A stretch of 64,000 nt of DNA. Source: an uncultured Bacteriovorax sp. (GTDB lineage Bacteria > Bdellovibrionota > Bacteriovoracia > Bacteriovoracales > Bacteriovoracaceae). Shown piece after piece: positions 52,276-62,559 of this stretch. The stretch is taken from NCBI GenBank assembly GCA_946481315.1, contig CAMLMH010000004.1:124001-188000 (forward strand), read 5' to 3'. Each line of letters opens with the position of its first letter. The stretch's first letter is position 1. A program made the translations under genes and the position numbers. The notes beneath the pieces were generated by a model, which ran no database searches, was not told where the DNA came from, and worked only from the letters and a program-made list of their open reading frames with translations.

Positions 52276-54630
52276 ATGTACGTAATCACAAGAAGTGGCG
52301 AAAAAGAGCCGATTAAATTCGACAAAATCACGGAGAGAATTGAACAACTGTGTTTTGATCTTGATCGATCATTCATTGATCCGATGAAAATTGCCAAAAA
52401 AGTTATCGAAGGCATTTACGACGGAATCACAACGAAAGAACTCGATCAGTTGGCAGCTGAAACGGCAGCTTATCTCTCAACTCAGCACCCTCAGTACGCG
52501 ACTTTGGCGGGTCGTATTGCTGTGTCTAACCTGCATAAGGAAACACGCGGATGTTTTTCTGAAAATATCAAGCAAATGTACCACTATGTTAATCCGGTAA
52601 CCGGAGAGCCTTCACCTTTGGTCTCAACTGAGCTTTACGAAGCGGTGATGAAAAACGCCCAATTGCTGGATAAATCAGTGATCGACAAGCGCGACTATAA
52701 CTATGACTACTTCGGATACAAAACACTAGAGAAGTCATACCTGCTGCGCATGAATAACAAAATCGTTGAACGTCCGGGACAGATGCTTATGCGCGTGTCT
52801 TTGGGGATTCACACGAATGACATCGATTCAGCGATTAAAACCTACAACCTGATGAGTGAGAAATATTTCACTCACGCGTCTCCTACTCTGTTTAACTCGG
52901 GAACAAACAAAGCTCAGCTTTCTTCCTGTTTCCTTCTGACGATGAAAGATGATTCCATCGACGGAATTTACGAGACACTTAAACAAACGGCCCTTATTTC
53001 TCAATCTGCAGGAGGAATCGGTCTTTCTATTCACAACATCCGCGCAAAAGGCTCTTTCATCAAGGGAACTAACGGAACTTCGAACGGAATCGTTCCAATG
53101 CTCAAAGTTTTCAACGATACGGCCCGCTACGTAGATCAGGGCGGTGGAAAACGTAAAGGCGCCTTCGCAGTTTATCTTGAGCCATGGCATGCCGACGTAT
53201 TCGACTTCCTGGAAATGAAAAAGAACACCGGTAAAGAAGAACAACGTGCCCGCGATCTTTTCTATGCTCTGTGGATTCCGGATCTGTTCATGAAGCGTGT
53301 TGAAGAAGACGGAATGTGGTCACTTTTTTGTCCACATGAAGCTCCGGGACTTGCTGATTGTTATGGCCAGAAATTCGAAGAACTTTATAAATCATATGAA
53401 GAAAAAGGCCTCGCTAAACGAGTCGTGCGCGCTCAGGATCTTTGGTTTGCTGTCCTTGAATCACAAATCGAAACTGGTTCTCCTTACATGCTCTACAAAG
53501 ATGCTGCTAACGAGAAATCAAACCAAAAAAACCTGGGAACTATTAAATCATCTAACCTGTGTACAGAAATTTTGGAATACACAGCTCCGGATGAAGTAGC
53601 AGTTTGTAACCTGGCCTCTGTGGCCCTTAACCGTTTCGTGGAAAATGGAAAGTATGACCACAAGAAACTGTATGATGTCGTTTATCAAATGACGGTTAAC
53701 CTAAACCGCATCATCGACATTAACTACTACCCTGTTCCAGAGGCCCAAAACTCCAATATGCGCCACCGTCCGATTGGTCTGGGTGTTCAGGGACTAGCTG
53801 ATGCTTTCTTTGAAATGCGCATTCCTTTTGAATCCAAAGCGGCACTTAAACTCAATAACGAAATTTTTGAGACCATTTATTTTGCAGCGATGACCGCTTC
53901 AAAAGACCTGGCAAAACGTGATGGTGCTTACCAGACATACGCTGGCTCCCCTGTTTCTCAGGGCATTTTCCAGTTCGATATGTGGGGTGTAACTCCGGAT
54001 TCAGGAAACTGGGACTGGGCCGCCCTAAAAGCAGAAGTGGCGAAATTTGGAGTGAGAAACTCGCTTCTTGTAGCACCAATGCCAACAGCTTCAACATCGC
54101 AAATTCTAGGTAACAACGAGTGTTTCGAGCCGATCACATCAAACATTTATGTTCGTCGTGTATTATCCGGTGAGTTCGCAGTCGTTAACCGATACCTCGT
54201 TAACGATTTGATTAAACTTGGATTGTGGAATGATAAAATGAGAAACGAAATCATTGCCAACAATGGTTCAGTTCAAAATATCAACTCAATCCCGGAAGAA
54301 ATCAAAGCGCTTTATAAGACGATCTGGGAAATCAAACAAAAAGCAGTGATCGATATGTCAGCTGGTCGCGGACCTTACATCGATCAGGGCCAGTCACTGA
54401 ACGTTTTCATGGAAGATCCAAACTTCGGAAAACTATCGAGTATGCATTTCTACGCCTGGAAGGCCGGTCTAAAAACTGGTATGTATTATCTTCGCTCTCG
54501 TGCTGCTGTTAATGCTGTTCAATTCACCGTTAAAAACGATGAGCCGGTCAGAAAGACAAAAGAAGAAGAAATGGCAGCAATGGTTTGTTCAATCGACAAT
54601 CCAGAAGATTGCGTTATGTGTGGATCTTAA
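52276..54630 (+). CDS. nrdA: Class Ia ribonucleotide reductase, large subunit
   Basis: NrdA holds the active site that converts ribonucleoside diphosphates to deoxy forms. The 784-residue protein starts with an ATP-cone (about 1-90: [20 protein letters not shown]), which gives overall activity control by ATP and dATP. Catalytic parts are [20 protein letters not shown] with the first redox Cys, [20 protein letters not shown] with the Asn, Cys and Glu of the active site, and [19 protein letters not shown]. The C-terminal pair [10 protein letters not shown] is the swinging disulphide arm. It is co-transcribed with nrdB and followed by a strong terminator. Confidence 0.98.
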   Translation: MYVITRSGEKEPIKFDKITERIEQLCFDLDRSFIDPMKIAKKVIEGIYDGITTKELDQLAAETAAYLSTQHPQYATLAGRIAVSNLHKETRGCFSENIKQMYHYVNPVTGEPSPLVSTELYEAVMKNAQLLDKSVIDKRDYNYDYFGYKTLEKSYLLRMNNKIVERPGQMLMRVSLGIHTNDIDSAIKTYNLMSEKYFTHASPTLFNSGTNKAQLSSCFLLTMKDDSIDGIYETLKQTALISQSAGGIGLSIHNIRAKGSFIKGTNGTSNGIVPMLKVFNDTARYVDQGGGKRKGAFAVYLEPWHADVFDFLEMKKNTGKEEQRARDLFYALWIPDLFMKRVEEDGMWSLFCPHEAPGLADCYGQKFEELYKSYEEKGLAKRVVRAQDLWFAVLESQIETGSPYMLYKDAANEKSNQKNLGTIKSSNLCTEILEYTAPDEVAVCNLASVALNRFVENGKYDHKKLYDVVYQMTVNLNRIIDINYYPVPEAQNSNMRHRPIGLGVQGLADAFFEMRIPFESKAALKLNNEIFETIYFAAMTASKDLAKRDGAYQTYAGSPVSQGIFQFDMWGVTPDSGNWDWAALKAEVAKFGVRNSLLVAPMPTASTSQILGNNECFEPITSNIYVRRVLSGEFAVVNRYLVNDLIKLGLWNDKMRNEIIANNGSVQNINSIPEEIKALYKTIWEIKQKAVIDMSAGRGPYIDQGQSLNVFMEDPNFGKLSSMHFYAWKAGLKTGMYYLRSRAAVNAVQFTVKNDEPVRKTKEEEMAAMVCSIDNPEDCVMCGS

Positions 54631-54663
54631 TAAGAAAAAATTCTGACCGAATTTTTTATAATC

Positions 54664-54690
54664 AGGCCTGCGAAAGCAGGCCTTTTTTTT
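54664..54690 (+). terminator. Terminator of nrdBA
   Basis: An 8-base-pair stem (AGGCCTGC with GCAGGCCT) closed by a GAAA tetraloop is followed by eight T. It ends the nrdBA operon just before the convergent giant lipoprotein gene. Confidence 0.93.
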
Positions 54691-54697
54691 ATTCTCA

Positions 54698-57600
54698 TCA
54701 ATGATGCTTCAATTGCATTAGCCTTGGATATTTATCCCCTTCACTAAATTCCCATACCGGAGCATTGGCCGGTGGAGTGGTCCCATTCATCAGCGCCAGA
54801 TAGTAATCTACCATTCGCTGATGCCCCTTATCGTTAAGCGGGTTATTGGCCGTGAAAGTGATATCAAATTGAGTTGAATCATTACAAACTTCCCCACCAG
54901 CAGGACCAGAAAACCCTGCTGCACAATAGGTGTTAAGATTTGCAATTTGAGTGCGTGTTTTACTGCCTGTTGGAACTACTGGCGAATAGGCCTTAAAAAA
55001 GCTTAACTGGGTATTATCTGCATAAGCTTCACCACTATAAGAAAATGAATCTGTAGCATAAGCAGTCAAATCGATAAAACCTAGAGAATCTACTCCCCCA
55101 CCAAAGGATGGAACAAAAAGATCTGCCGTATTGGCAGTCGCAGGAAAGGCCCCCCATGAAGGTGATCCTGAAACAACAACGTTCATTGAAGGAGCTGTCC
55201 CTGTAAACGTTGTCGTGGCACTATCCCCTAATTTTGAAACAGCTGTTTTTTCTAAAAAATAGGATTGGGCCATTGAACCTGAGTCCGAACCAATAAGCGG
55301 GCTGAAATCCGAAGATCCTGGGGCCAGAGAGCCGGAATTATCAAAAACAAGTTTTCCCACCATAAGAGATTTAGAAACTGTCCCGGAATTTCCACCAACA
55401 ATTCCTCCGGCCATTGAAACGTTCCGTACACGAATTGTCGCATGGGCGCCTGTTAGTGCATTTGATACCACAGATGATGCGCCAAAATTATTGCCGGTAA
55501 TACCGCCTACTTTTATATAGGTTGCCGTACTGTTGCCGATATCAATTTCACCATCAAAGCTCACCTGATCTAATGTACCCTGATTTTCTCCGGCGATTCC
55601 ACCAAAAGTGTTGAAGCTTGAAGGTGATATCATATTTGTGATTTTCGCTCTCGAAGAGACTCGCTTAATTGTTCCACCGTTATTTAGACCTACAACTCCT
55701 CCCACACTGAAGTAACCGCGGATTTCTCCGCCTTCTATATGGATATCAGTCATTTTTGAAGCAGAACCTTGATTGATCCCTGCGAGAATTCCTGTTTGTT
55801 GTTGAGCATCCAGTTTCGAGTGATAAATTTCAATATCCGAGAGAATGTTATTATTTTTACCGACCAGAATACCCACTCCGTATTCAGATTCGGAACTAAT
55901 CACTTCGTTACGGTAGAGTTTTAAATTTTTAATTGTTCCATTATTAATTTTGATCATACCCCAATACTGCTGAACACTATCGCTTGGAATCGAAGTATTC
56001 ATTCCATAAAGTGCATGGCCATTTCCATTGAGTGTTCCGGAAAATGTCGAAATAAAGTCGACATCCATAAAAGTAGATAAATTAATATCTTCGCCTAAGA
56101 CAAAATTGTGATTAGAGTCAGGAATACTTTTTAACTGGGCCGGAGTACAAATAACTACCGGAGGATTAGGCGATGTACCTCTCCCACTTGTTATTTGGTT
56201 TGCAATCGTATCCATATTGGAAGGTTGCGTACAGAGTCTGCTCTCCCATGCCAGGCGAGGAAGGGCTCCGCTGGCAATAGTCCATTTCGCAGTTGCAAGT
56301 GGGGCAAATGTGGAAGCATCTCTAAAAGCAGCTTCATTTGTATTAGGAGTACAGCCTGTTCCTGCTATTCCATCATTAGACCAACATCGACTTGCTGATG
56401 ATGATCCACTTGCATAAATTCCTGCCAGGCTAGGTGTAGTACCACCAAAATGATTTAAGTTTCCAAAGAAATAAGCGTCGTGAATGCTGGCAGTCGATGT
56501 AGATCCTGCGATCCCTCCAACTGTGGCGTTGGAGTTCTGAGTGCGGGAAACCAAAGACATTGTCGAATAGACGTTGGATAGTGTTCCATTAGCATGTCCG
56601 GCAATTCCGCCTAATGATAATGCAGTTGCGTGTAGAAGTCCTTCTGAAAAAGATTCTTCAACTGAACTTGAAGACTGAAGAAAACCAACAAGACCACCTA
56701 CGTAATTTCCGTTAGCATGATGATCGAGATGTCCACTGAAAGAAGATTTTGAAAGTTTCCCCATAAAATCTCCACCAATGCCACCGAGATAAGAATCCCC
56801 GCGAACATTAGCGTCTTTAACTACAATCCCAAGAAGCATGTTTGTGGTGGCCGAAACTTTACCGGCAACTCCGCCAATATAGTCCGCTCCTGTATTGTCT
56901 TTACCTTCAACATCGAGACCTTTAATGGTGATATTTCTTAAAAGCGAATTTCCTTCAACATAACCGGCAACACCCCCAACATAATCCATTCCTCTCGATT
57001 CCAGATTTTTAAATTGAAGATTGCGAATTTCTCCATACCCTCCAAGTTTACGTACGAAAGCAACCATTGAGCTGTTTTCAGTACTGATTCGGGCATTAGA
57101 AATTGTTTTGCCATTACCATTAAAAATCCCGGTATAGGCCGGCGGTGAAGTCACAAGGGACGCACAAGTTATCATGGCCGGTGGAAATGAATTGAGATTA
57201 TGATGGCGATCAAAATTAGTGTTAACTCCAGCACATTGTGGCCGGGAATATGGCCCCATGTCGGCCTTGTTCATGTCCAGGTCATTCATAAGCGTAAAGC
57301 TTGCGGCCGTGTAATCAGCAGCTCCCACTTCACCTATTTGATTTAACTGCCATTCAGTACAGATTTTATAAGGACGTTCGATGGATCCGTTCCCTCCGGC
57401 AAAAGGATGGGATGTTCCAATTTGTGTCGATTGATTAAGATACTTGTCACAAACAACAGGCTTTGGAATGGAAATAAGATGTTTGATGGCCGGAGCATGA
57501 TCTACCAATGCGGTAGAACATAAGATTCCTGGAGCAAATCTTGTAATTGTTGAACGAATGTTGGTACATGAGCTTCCCGTCCAGTCTCCCAAATACGATT

Positions 57601-58486
57601 CACAACGCATTTTCTTTTCTTCATTCAGGATGCCCAGTGCTGATCCTGTAATTGAACTACACAATTTTGTTGATTCAACTACCTTAGAATTTAGAGATCC
57701 GGCCGCTGCTCCCATTCCCCCTTCAAAAACAACGCGGTGGAATCCTTTTGCTTCATTAGGATCGCAAGTTGTAGATCCTAAAAACATTTCAACCATTCCG
57801 ACGAAGGGAGTTGTTCCGTTTCCTGATGGAAAATTTACATCCAGCCCTTTTTCCAGCAGATCAGTTCCGCTGGCATTGTCCACTACCTTGCACGTTCCCT
57901 GAATCGACTCTGGTCCAAATATAAAAGGTGTTGATGGACCTTTTTTGAAATTGTGAAAACGGAAACGATATGAGACTGCACTACCTTGATTATCGGCCCC
58001 GCAATACCATAATGTTGTTGCATTAACATCGTTACATTCTTCAACAAACAAATCAGCAAACCTTACAAATGTTGAAGCGAGGTATTTACGACCGTTCGAA
58101 AATTCAGGATCATTACAGTTATTATTATTCAGCTGAAAGTTAAGAACGACATCTGTTCCGTTAAGTGATGCCGGAACTTTTCCACAATGGACTTTTCCGT
58201 TCATCATTGTGGAAGATGAATCCCACATAAACGCATAAAAGACCCAGTCACCATTAGGGAGATCAAGATTTTCTTCAGTCGATGAAACGACCTTTCCGAA
58301 TAATTCACCTTTAGTTGAACGCCCAAAAAGAAGAGCGCCCCCACTGCCGATGCCGGTTGCTATGTTAACAATTCCAGAGAGCGACAACTTCATTTTAGCT
58401 GTTGTTTTTCCCGGAGCTTTAGAACAAGCATTGATCAGCAAAGTAGCAAACAATAGAATGAAGATTTGTTTTTTCATAGGGTTCAC
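54698..58486 (-). CDS. Giant GLUG-like repeat lipoprotein (second of a tandem pair)
   Basis: The 1262-residue protein starts (GTG, with an ATG 9 bases further in) with a lipoprotein signal (LLINACSKAPGKT, Cys near 21). An N-terminal domain (about 25-370) contains SGGALLFGRSTKGELFGKVV and many Cys. Each following half has a block leading into a beta-helix made of GLUG-like repeats: KICTEWQLNQIGEVGAADY near 385, then repeats such as YVGGVAGYVEGNSLLRNITI and LGGIAGHANGTLSNVYST, and a second entry, SGRGTSPNPPVVICTPAQL near 765. It ends YPRLMQLKHH. The architecture is that of a long surface adhesin-like fibre. It is a paralogue of the next upstream gene, 139 bases away. Confidence 0.75.
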   Translation of the reverse strand: MNPMKKQIFILLFATLLINACSKAPGKTTAKMKLSLSGIVNIATGIGSGGALLFGRSTKGELFGKVVSSTEENLDLPNGDWVFYAFMWDSSSTMMNGKVHCGKVPASLNGTDVVLNFQLNNNNCNDPEFSNGRKYLASTFVRFADLFVEECNDVNATTLWYCGADNQGSAVSYRFRFHNFKKGPSTPFIFGPESIQGTCKVVDNASGTDLLEKGLDVNFPSGNGTTPFVGMVEMFLGSTTCDPNEAKGFHRVVFEGGMGAAAGSLNSKVVESTKLCSSITGSALGILNEEKKMRCESYLGDWTGSSCTNIRSTITRFAPGILCSTALVDHAPAIKHLISIPKPVVCDKYLNQSTQIGTSHPFAGGNGSIERPYKICTEWQLNQIGEVGAADYTAASFTLMNDLDMNKADMGPYSRPQCAGVNTNFDRHHNLNSFPPAMITCASLVTSPPAYTGIFNGNGKTISNARISTENSSMVAFVRKLGGYGEIRNLQFKNLESRGMDYVGGVAGYVEGNSLLRNITIKGLDVEGKDNTGADYIGGVAGKVSATTNMLLGIVVKDANVRGDSYLGGIGGDFMGKLSKSSFSGHLDHHANGNYVGGLVGFLQSSSSVEESFSEGLLHATALSLGGIAGHANGTLSNVYSTMSLVSRTQNSNATVGGIAGSTSTASIHDAYFFGNLNHFGGTTPSLAGIYASGSSSASRCWSNDGIAGTGCTPNTNEAAFRDASTFAPLATAKWTIASGALPRLAWESRLCTQPSNMDTIANQITSGRGTSPNPPVVICTPAQLKSIPDSNHNFVLGEDINLSTFMDVDFISTFSGTLNGNGHALYGMNTSIPSDSVQQYWGMIKINNGTIKNLKLYRNEVISSESEYGVGILVGKNNNILSDIEIYHSKLDAQQQTGILAGINQGSASKMTDIHIEGGEIRGYFSVGGVVGLNNGGTIKRVSSRAKITNMISPSSFNTFGGIAGENQGTLDQVSFDGEIDIGNSTATYIKVGGITGNNFGASSVVSNALTGAHATIRVRNVSMAGGIVGGNSGTVSKSLMVGKLVFDNSGSLAPGSSDFSPLIGSDSGSMAQSYFLEKTAVSKLGDSATTTFTGTAPSMNVVVSGSPSWGAFPATANTADLFVPSFGGGVDSLGFIDLTAYATDSFSYSGEAYADNTQLSFFKAYSPVVPTGSKTRTQIANLNTYCAAGFSGPAGGEVCNDSTQFDITFTANNPLNDKGHQRMVDYYLALMNGTTPPANAPVWEFSEGDKYPRLMQLKHH

Positions 58487-58562
58487 ATTGCCTAAGGTTT
58501 AAGCATCACAACTAGTGACTATTCTAGCGACTTATCGGGAATTTATTGAATGAGATGAGATT

Positions 58563-58594
58563 ATCAATACCTGACATGCTTGCCAGGTATTGAT
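58563..58594. repeat. Inverted repeat between the two giant lipoprotein genes
   Basis: ATCAATACCTG and CAGGTATTGAT form a perfect 11-base-pair stem with a 10-base loop, about 75 bases upstream of the second lipoprotein start. There is no T run, so it could be a regulator site as well as a transcript end for the upstream gene. Confidence 0.6.
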
Positions 58595-58625
58595 TTATGA
58601 AATTTTGCCCATTTTGGTTGGCATT

Positions 58626-61600
58626 TTAATCTACGATAAATAGTCTTGGGTAACCGTCATCTCCTAATGTCCATTTTGGATAGGAAGCAGGAGGCTGGTT
58701 AGTTGATACCCAGCTTTTATATGCGTTTAACATACGATTAAAGCCTCGGCCATTCACTACGTCCTGAACTATATCAAAATCAGAGGAAGCGCACTGAAAG
58801 TTAACGTCTGTTGAACTAATGCCACTTGGACAGAACTCGTCAATATCTTTAAATTGCCGAGGAAGATAAACATGTGACGATGGAAAATTTCCAAAATTTG
58901 TGACAGCATGAAGTGTTTTTCCCGGATCAAATCCATCACTACCACAAGGAATGGTAAAATCTCCATTGCCGGAAGTAATAGTGGCCGAAGAACCATCGAC
59001 ATGAGAGCCGGTAATCCGGGAAGAGATACTGCTTCCGTAATGAAAATTACTTAACCAGAAACCGTCATTGAATCCACCTTTTGAAAAGGTACTGATCAAA
59101 TCATAAGTGTAAGTGCTGGTTCCATCAAAGGAGCACGAGTTAGTTGCAGGGAGTGCAGTGGGGTTGTATTTAAAAACCGCATTGGCAAGAGTTTTGATAT
59201 TCTCAAAGGTTCCGCCGGCGTTTTCTCCTGTCGTGTGATAAACATTGACATGGGCAAGCCCGTTGTCGAGAGGCACTTCGTTAGCGGCAACAATTCTGCG
59301 GTTAACTGAAGAGCTTCCTGTATAACCGAAGATATGACCCATGCGGGGTGATATCTTTTCAAGTCTCATTCTCGCATACGGACGAAGAAGAATATCTTCG
59401 GCAACTCCAGTTTGATAACCTATCAATGCTCCTAACCTGCTGGCACTTAAATTATTACCATTTGTTGAATCGTTGATAAGTTCAACGCTGGAGTCCACTT
59501 CCTTAATTGTTCCGCTATTTGTTCCGGCCACTCCACCGGCATAGACAGTATTCGCATTGTCGATAACTTTATGTCTTCCTTCGGCACGAACACCCTTTAT
59601 TTCACCTGTCCCGGAATTAATCCCGGCAACCATACCAGTATTTGGTGCAGCTGCTTCTAGAATAGAATTAACATATGAAAAAAGAATTTTTCCATTATTG
59701 GTTCCGCTGATAACACCGGCCTGTGACGCCGATCCCATAACCTTAACTGAATCAAATTCAACTTGCGAAACTTCACCAGTACTATTTATCACCGCAAAGA
59801 TACCAATGTTTGAGGACGTATTTCCGGAAATATATCCGGCAACAAAATGAACGTCCTTAATTTTTCCGTTAAGACTCTTAAAGAGACCACCATTTACTGA
59901 TGCTCCTGCTTCGATATAAAATCCGGATACGATATGACCTTTTCCATCTATAGTGCCGGTAAAACTATCCGGTGAATCTGCAATAGTTAGACCAGAAAGC
60001 GTGAGATTATCATAAAGAACATAGTGTTTATCATTATAAAATTTAATATTTTTCCACTGATCTTCATTGCACAAGACAACTGGATTAGTAACTGTTCCTC
60101 TGCCAGAGGCAACTTGTGAAGCAATGGAAGAATTATTCAATGACAGACTGCAGGCCGAATTCTCCCAGGCCAGACGAGGCATCGGCCCACCTGTATTGCT
60201 ATAACCATTTGAAGTCAAACTTGACAAATAAGTGGTGTTCTTAATATCTGCTTCCGTCGTCTCCTGAGTAAAAACAAAATCAGAAATAGCACTATTGAGC
60301 ATTACGCCTTTTGTTCCCGGCTGAGATGAGGGAACTGAATTCCCCAGCAGAACATTAGTAGCACTCCGGCAGTGAGTGGTTGTTCCTTCAAAACAAGGGT
60401 GCATAATAGAACCGTAATAATAAGCATAATTCAAATCAACATTAGATCCGCTTCTTCCCCCTACCAATCCACCAAGATTGGCCGCTCCTAAGGCCATCTG
60501 ATTACTGTTAGGGCCAATACTCATACGGGAATAACTTCTATGAACTACTGTTGCACCATTATTCCATCCAATAAGACCGCCCGCAGAAGCAGAAGCCGTG
60601 CCGCTAGAAAGTAGTGCTCCTGTGGTATAGGAATCTTCAATGGTAAAAGTTCCACCACCGCTTACGTAGCCGATAATTCCACCAATGCTTTCCGCACTTG
60701 AGTAGGACTTGATTATTCCTTCAAAAGAAGACTGCCGGACAATTATACCGGCCGAGTTTGTATCTCCGAGAATTCCCCCTGCTCTACCACCCGTGCTATT
60801 ATCCAGATCAATAATGGCCTGTTTAACATGAACGTTTTTTAGTGGATTTGCCATAGTATCAAATATCCCGGCAATTCCACCTATCTTGTCTCTTCCTCTA
60901 ATGTCAGCATTTTTTACTGTTACATTTTCGATTTTCTGGGCACCAGAACCAGAAACTGCACCTACATTCTGAGCTCCTTCCATTTCAACATTCTCGAGTA
61001 TCAGGTTTGTTATCGTTCCACCCTGACGGACAAATCCAGTATCAGTAGATTTTGACCTGACTCTTATATTTTTTATTGTGTAGTTATTCCCGTTAAATTT
61101 ACCACTGAAAGAATTTACAGCTCCTTCCAAACAAGCACCATCATAATTAGAGCCTATTGGTAAGTATGTGACCCCTGGATCATTGGCACATAAAGGAGAG
61201 GGTTGTCCGTCTGTTCCCAATGCGGAAGTCATATTCATGTCCAGATTCGCATTTAAAGAAAAATGAGATGTATTATAAGATGCAGTTTTTCCAATTTCGT
61301 TTAACTGCCATTCACGACAAATCGTATAAGGAGACTGCAAGGATCCATCTCCTGAGGCAAAAGGATGTGGCGATGTACTGGAAAGTGATAAACGTGAAGA
61401 AGAGCAAAGTTCGAAATCTGGAATGGTAGTAATCAATCCAATGCGTTTATCGATAGCACTAACAGTGTATGTTTTTCCCAAGGAATCACATTTGGCCTTT
61501 GAAATATCAAATTCTGCGCCGGCCGGAAGTGAACATATGGAACTCCAGCTGCCTCCTAGTTCCAGACACTGGGCCTGGGTAATACCAGTAGTATTACAAC

Positions 61601-62393
61601 TTCCTTCATTGACCATTTTAAGCGTATCCAAGCGGGCCGTGCCATAAAAACCCAATTCATAAACGGCTATCTTTTTTCCTTTAGGATCATTATCATCACA
61701 GGTAGAACTGCTGAAATAAGACTCTAGTGTTGTATAGATTGGCAAAATTCCATTCCCCCCCGGGATCTCTTCCGAGGTTAAGGTCTGGTGAGATGCCATA
61801 CATTCAGATTCCAATTTTTGCCCATCAAGAGAAAGAACTCCGTCTTTACCTTTTTTAAACCCGTGAAGAAAAAATCTCTTGCGAACAGACTTAGCACCGA
61901 CATTCAGGCCGCATCCTCTTCCTTTGTGATCAGTAAGGTTATTGCACTCAAATTGTGAAACTTTGGGAAAACGATAGATTCCTCCACTTACGTTGACAGT
62001 GGGTGAAAAATCTCCCAGGGCGCAGGTAGAATTGTTTAAGCTAAGATTAATCTGGGCATCAGTTCCATTTAAGGAAACAGAGTTTTTAGCACAGCGAACC
62101 GTGCCCACTAGTTTTTTGGGAGTACCGTTGCCTTGCCACGCCACTGCCCAGAACGTCCAGTTACCGTTGTTGAGAGTTAATTCCAGAGGAGAAGAAGGTG
62201 TGATAACAGAACCAAACATTTCTCCAGAATCTGATCTTCCCCAGAGCATAGCTCCACCTGCACCGACATTTGTTATGTCGACAAGAGCAGCGATACCCAT
62301 TCTAAATTTCGTATCAGTTTTTCCCGGTGCTTTTGAACATCCGGTAAACATCACGGCTAAAAAAAGAAGAGAAGCGATCAGACTATTTTTCAT
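58626..62393 (-). CDS. Giant GLUG-like repeat lipoprotein (first of a tandem pair)
   Basis: The 1255-residue protein has a lipoprotein signal (AVMFTGCSKAPGKT, Cys near 19) and the same layout as its neighbour: SGEMFGSVITPSSP-type N-terminal region with SGGAMLWGRS-like sequence, YTICREWQLNEIGKTASYN near 365, GLUG-like repeats (IGGIAGIFDTMANPLKNVHV, AGGLIGWNNGATVVHRSYS, LGGLVGGRSGSNVDLNYAYY), a second entry SGRGTVTNPVVLCNEDQW near 760 and an end with YPRLFIVD. The start, an ATG, is well placed. The repeated parallel-beta structure suggests a long rod, perhaps for attachment. Its copy next door shows gene duplication. Confidence 0.78.
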   Translation of the reverse strand: MKNSLIASLLFLAVMFTGCSKAPGKTDTKFRMGIAALVDITNVGAGGAMLWGRSDSGEMFGSVITPSSPLELTLNNGNWTFWAVAWQGNGTPKKLVGTVRCAKNSVSLNGTDAQINLSLNNSTCALGDFSPTVNVSGGIYRFPKVSQFECNNLTDHKGRGCGLNVGAKSVRKRFFLHGFKKGKDGVLSLDGQKLESECMASHQTLTSEEIPGGNGILPIYTTLESYFSSSTCDDNDPKGKKIAVYELGFYGTARLDTLKMVNEGSCNTTGITQAQCLELGGSWSSICSLPAGAEFDISKAKCDSLGKTYTVSAIDKRIGLITTIPDFELCSSSRLSLSSTSPHPFASGDGSLQSPYTICREWQLNEIGKTASYNTSHFSLNANLDMNMTSALGTDGQPSPLCANDPGVTYLPIGSNYDGACLEGAVNSFSGKFNGNNYTIKNIRVRSKSTDTGFVRQGGTITNLILENVEMEGAQNVGAVSGSGAQKIENVTVKNADIRGRDKIGGIAGIFDTMANPLKNVHVKQAIIDLDNSTGGRAGGILGDTNSAGIIVRQSSFEGIIKSYSSAESIGGIIGYVSGGGTFTIEDSYTTGALLSSGTASASAGGLIGWNNGATVVHRSYSRMSIGPNSNQMALGAANLGGLVGGRSGSNVDLNYAYYYGSIMHPCFEGTTTHCRSATNVLLGNSVPSSQPGTKGVMLNSAISDFVFTQETTEADIKNTTYLSSLTSNGYSNTGGPMPRLAWENSACSLSLNNSSIASQVASGRGTVTNPVVLCNEDQWKNIKFYNDKHYVLYDNLTLSGLTIADSPDSFTGTIDGKGHIVSGFYIEAGASVNGGLFKSLNGKIKDVHFVAGYISGNTSSNIGIFAVINSTGEVSQVEFDSVKVMGSASQAGVISGTNNGKILFSYVNSILEAAAPNTGMVAGINSGTGEIKGVRAEGRHKVIDNANTVYAGGVAGTNSGTIKEVDSSVELINDSTNGNNLSASRLGALIGYQTGVAEDILLRPYARMRLEKISPRMGHIFGYTGSSSVNRRIVAANEVPLDNGLAHVNVYHTTGENAGGTFENIKTLANAVFKYNPTALPATNSCSFDGTSTYTYDLISTFSKGGFNDGFWLSNFHYGSSISSRITGSHVDGSSATITSGNGDFTIPCGSDGFDPGKTLHAVTNFGNFPSSHVYLPRQFKDIDEFCPSGISSTDVNFQCASSDFDIVQDVVNGRGFNRMLNAYKSWVSTNQPPASYPKWTLGDDGYPRLFIVD

Positions 62394-62487
62394 TATATAC
62401 CTGCTGAAATAACAGATTTTGACTAAATCTATACTAAACTCTTATCGGTAAACTGATGATTTTGATGAAAAATAAAGAACTTTAGAC

Positions 62488-62521
62488 TAGAAAAATTCAA
62501 AGGCCATCATAAAGATGGCCT
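62488..62521 (-). terminator. Terminator of the DUF3419 gene
   Basis: Read on the minus strand, AGGCCATC and GATGGCCT form an 8-base-pair stem with a 5-base loop, followed by a T-rich stretch. It lies 39 bases after the DUF3419 stop and before the giant lipoprotein promoter region. Confidence 0.7.
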
Positions 62522-62559
62522 GAAATTTTGGCGCTTTTTGGGGTCTTAAAAGATCACTC

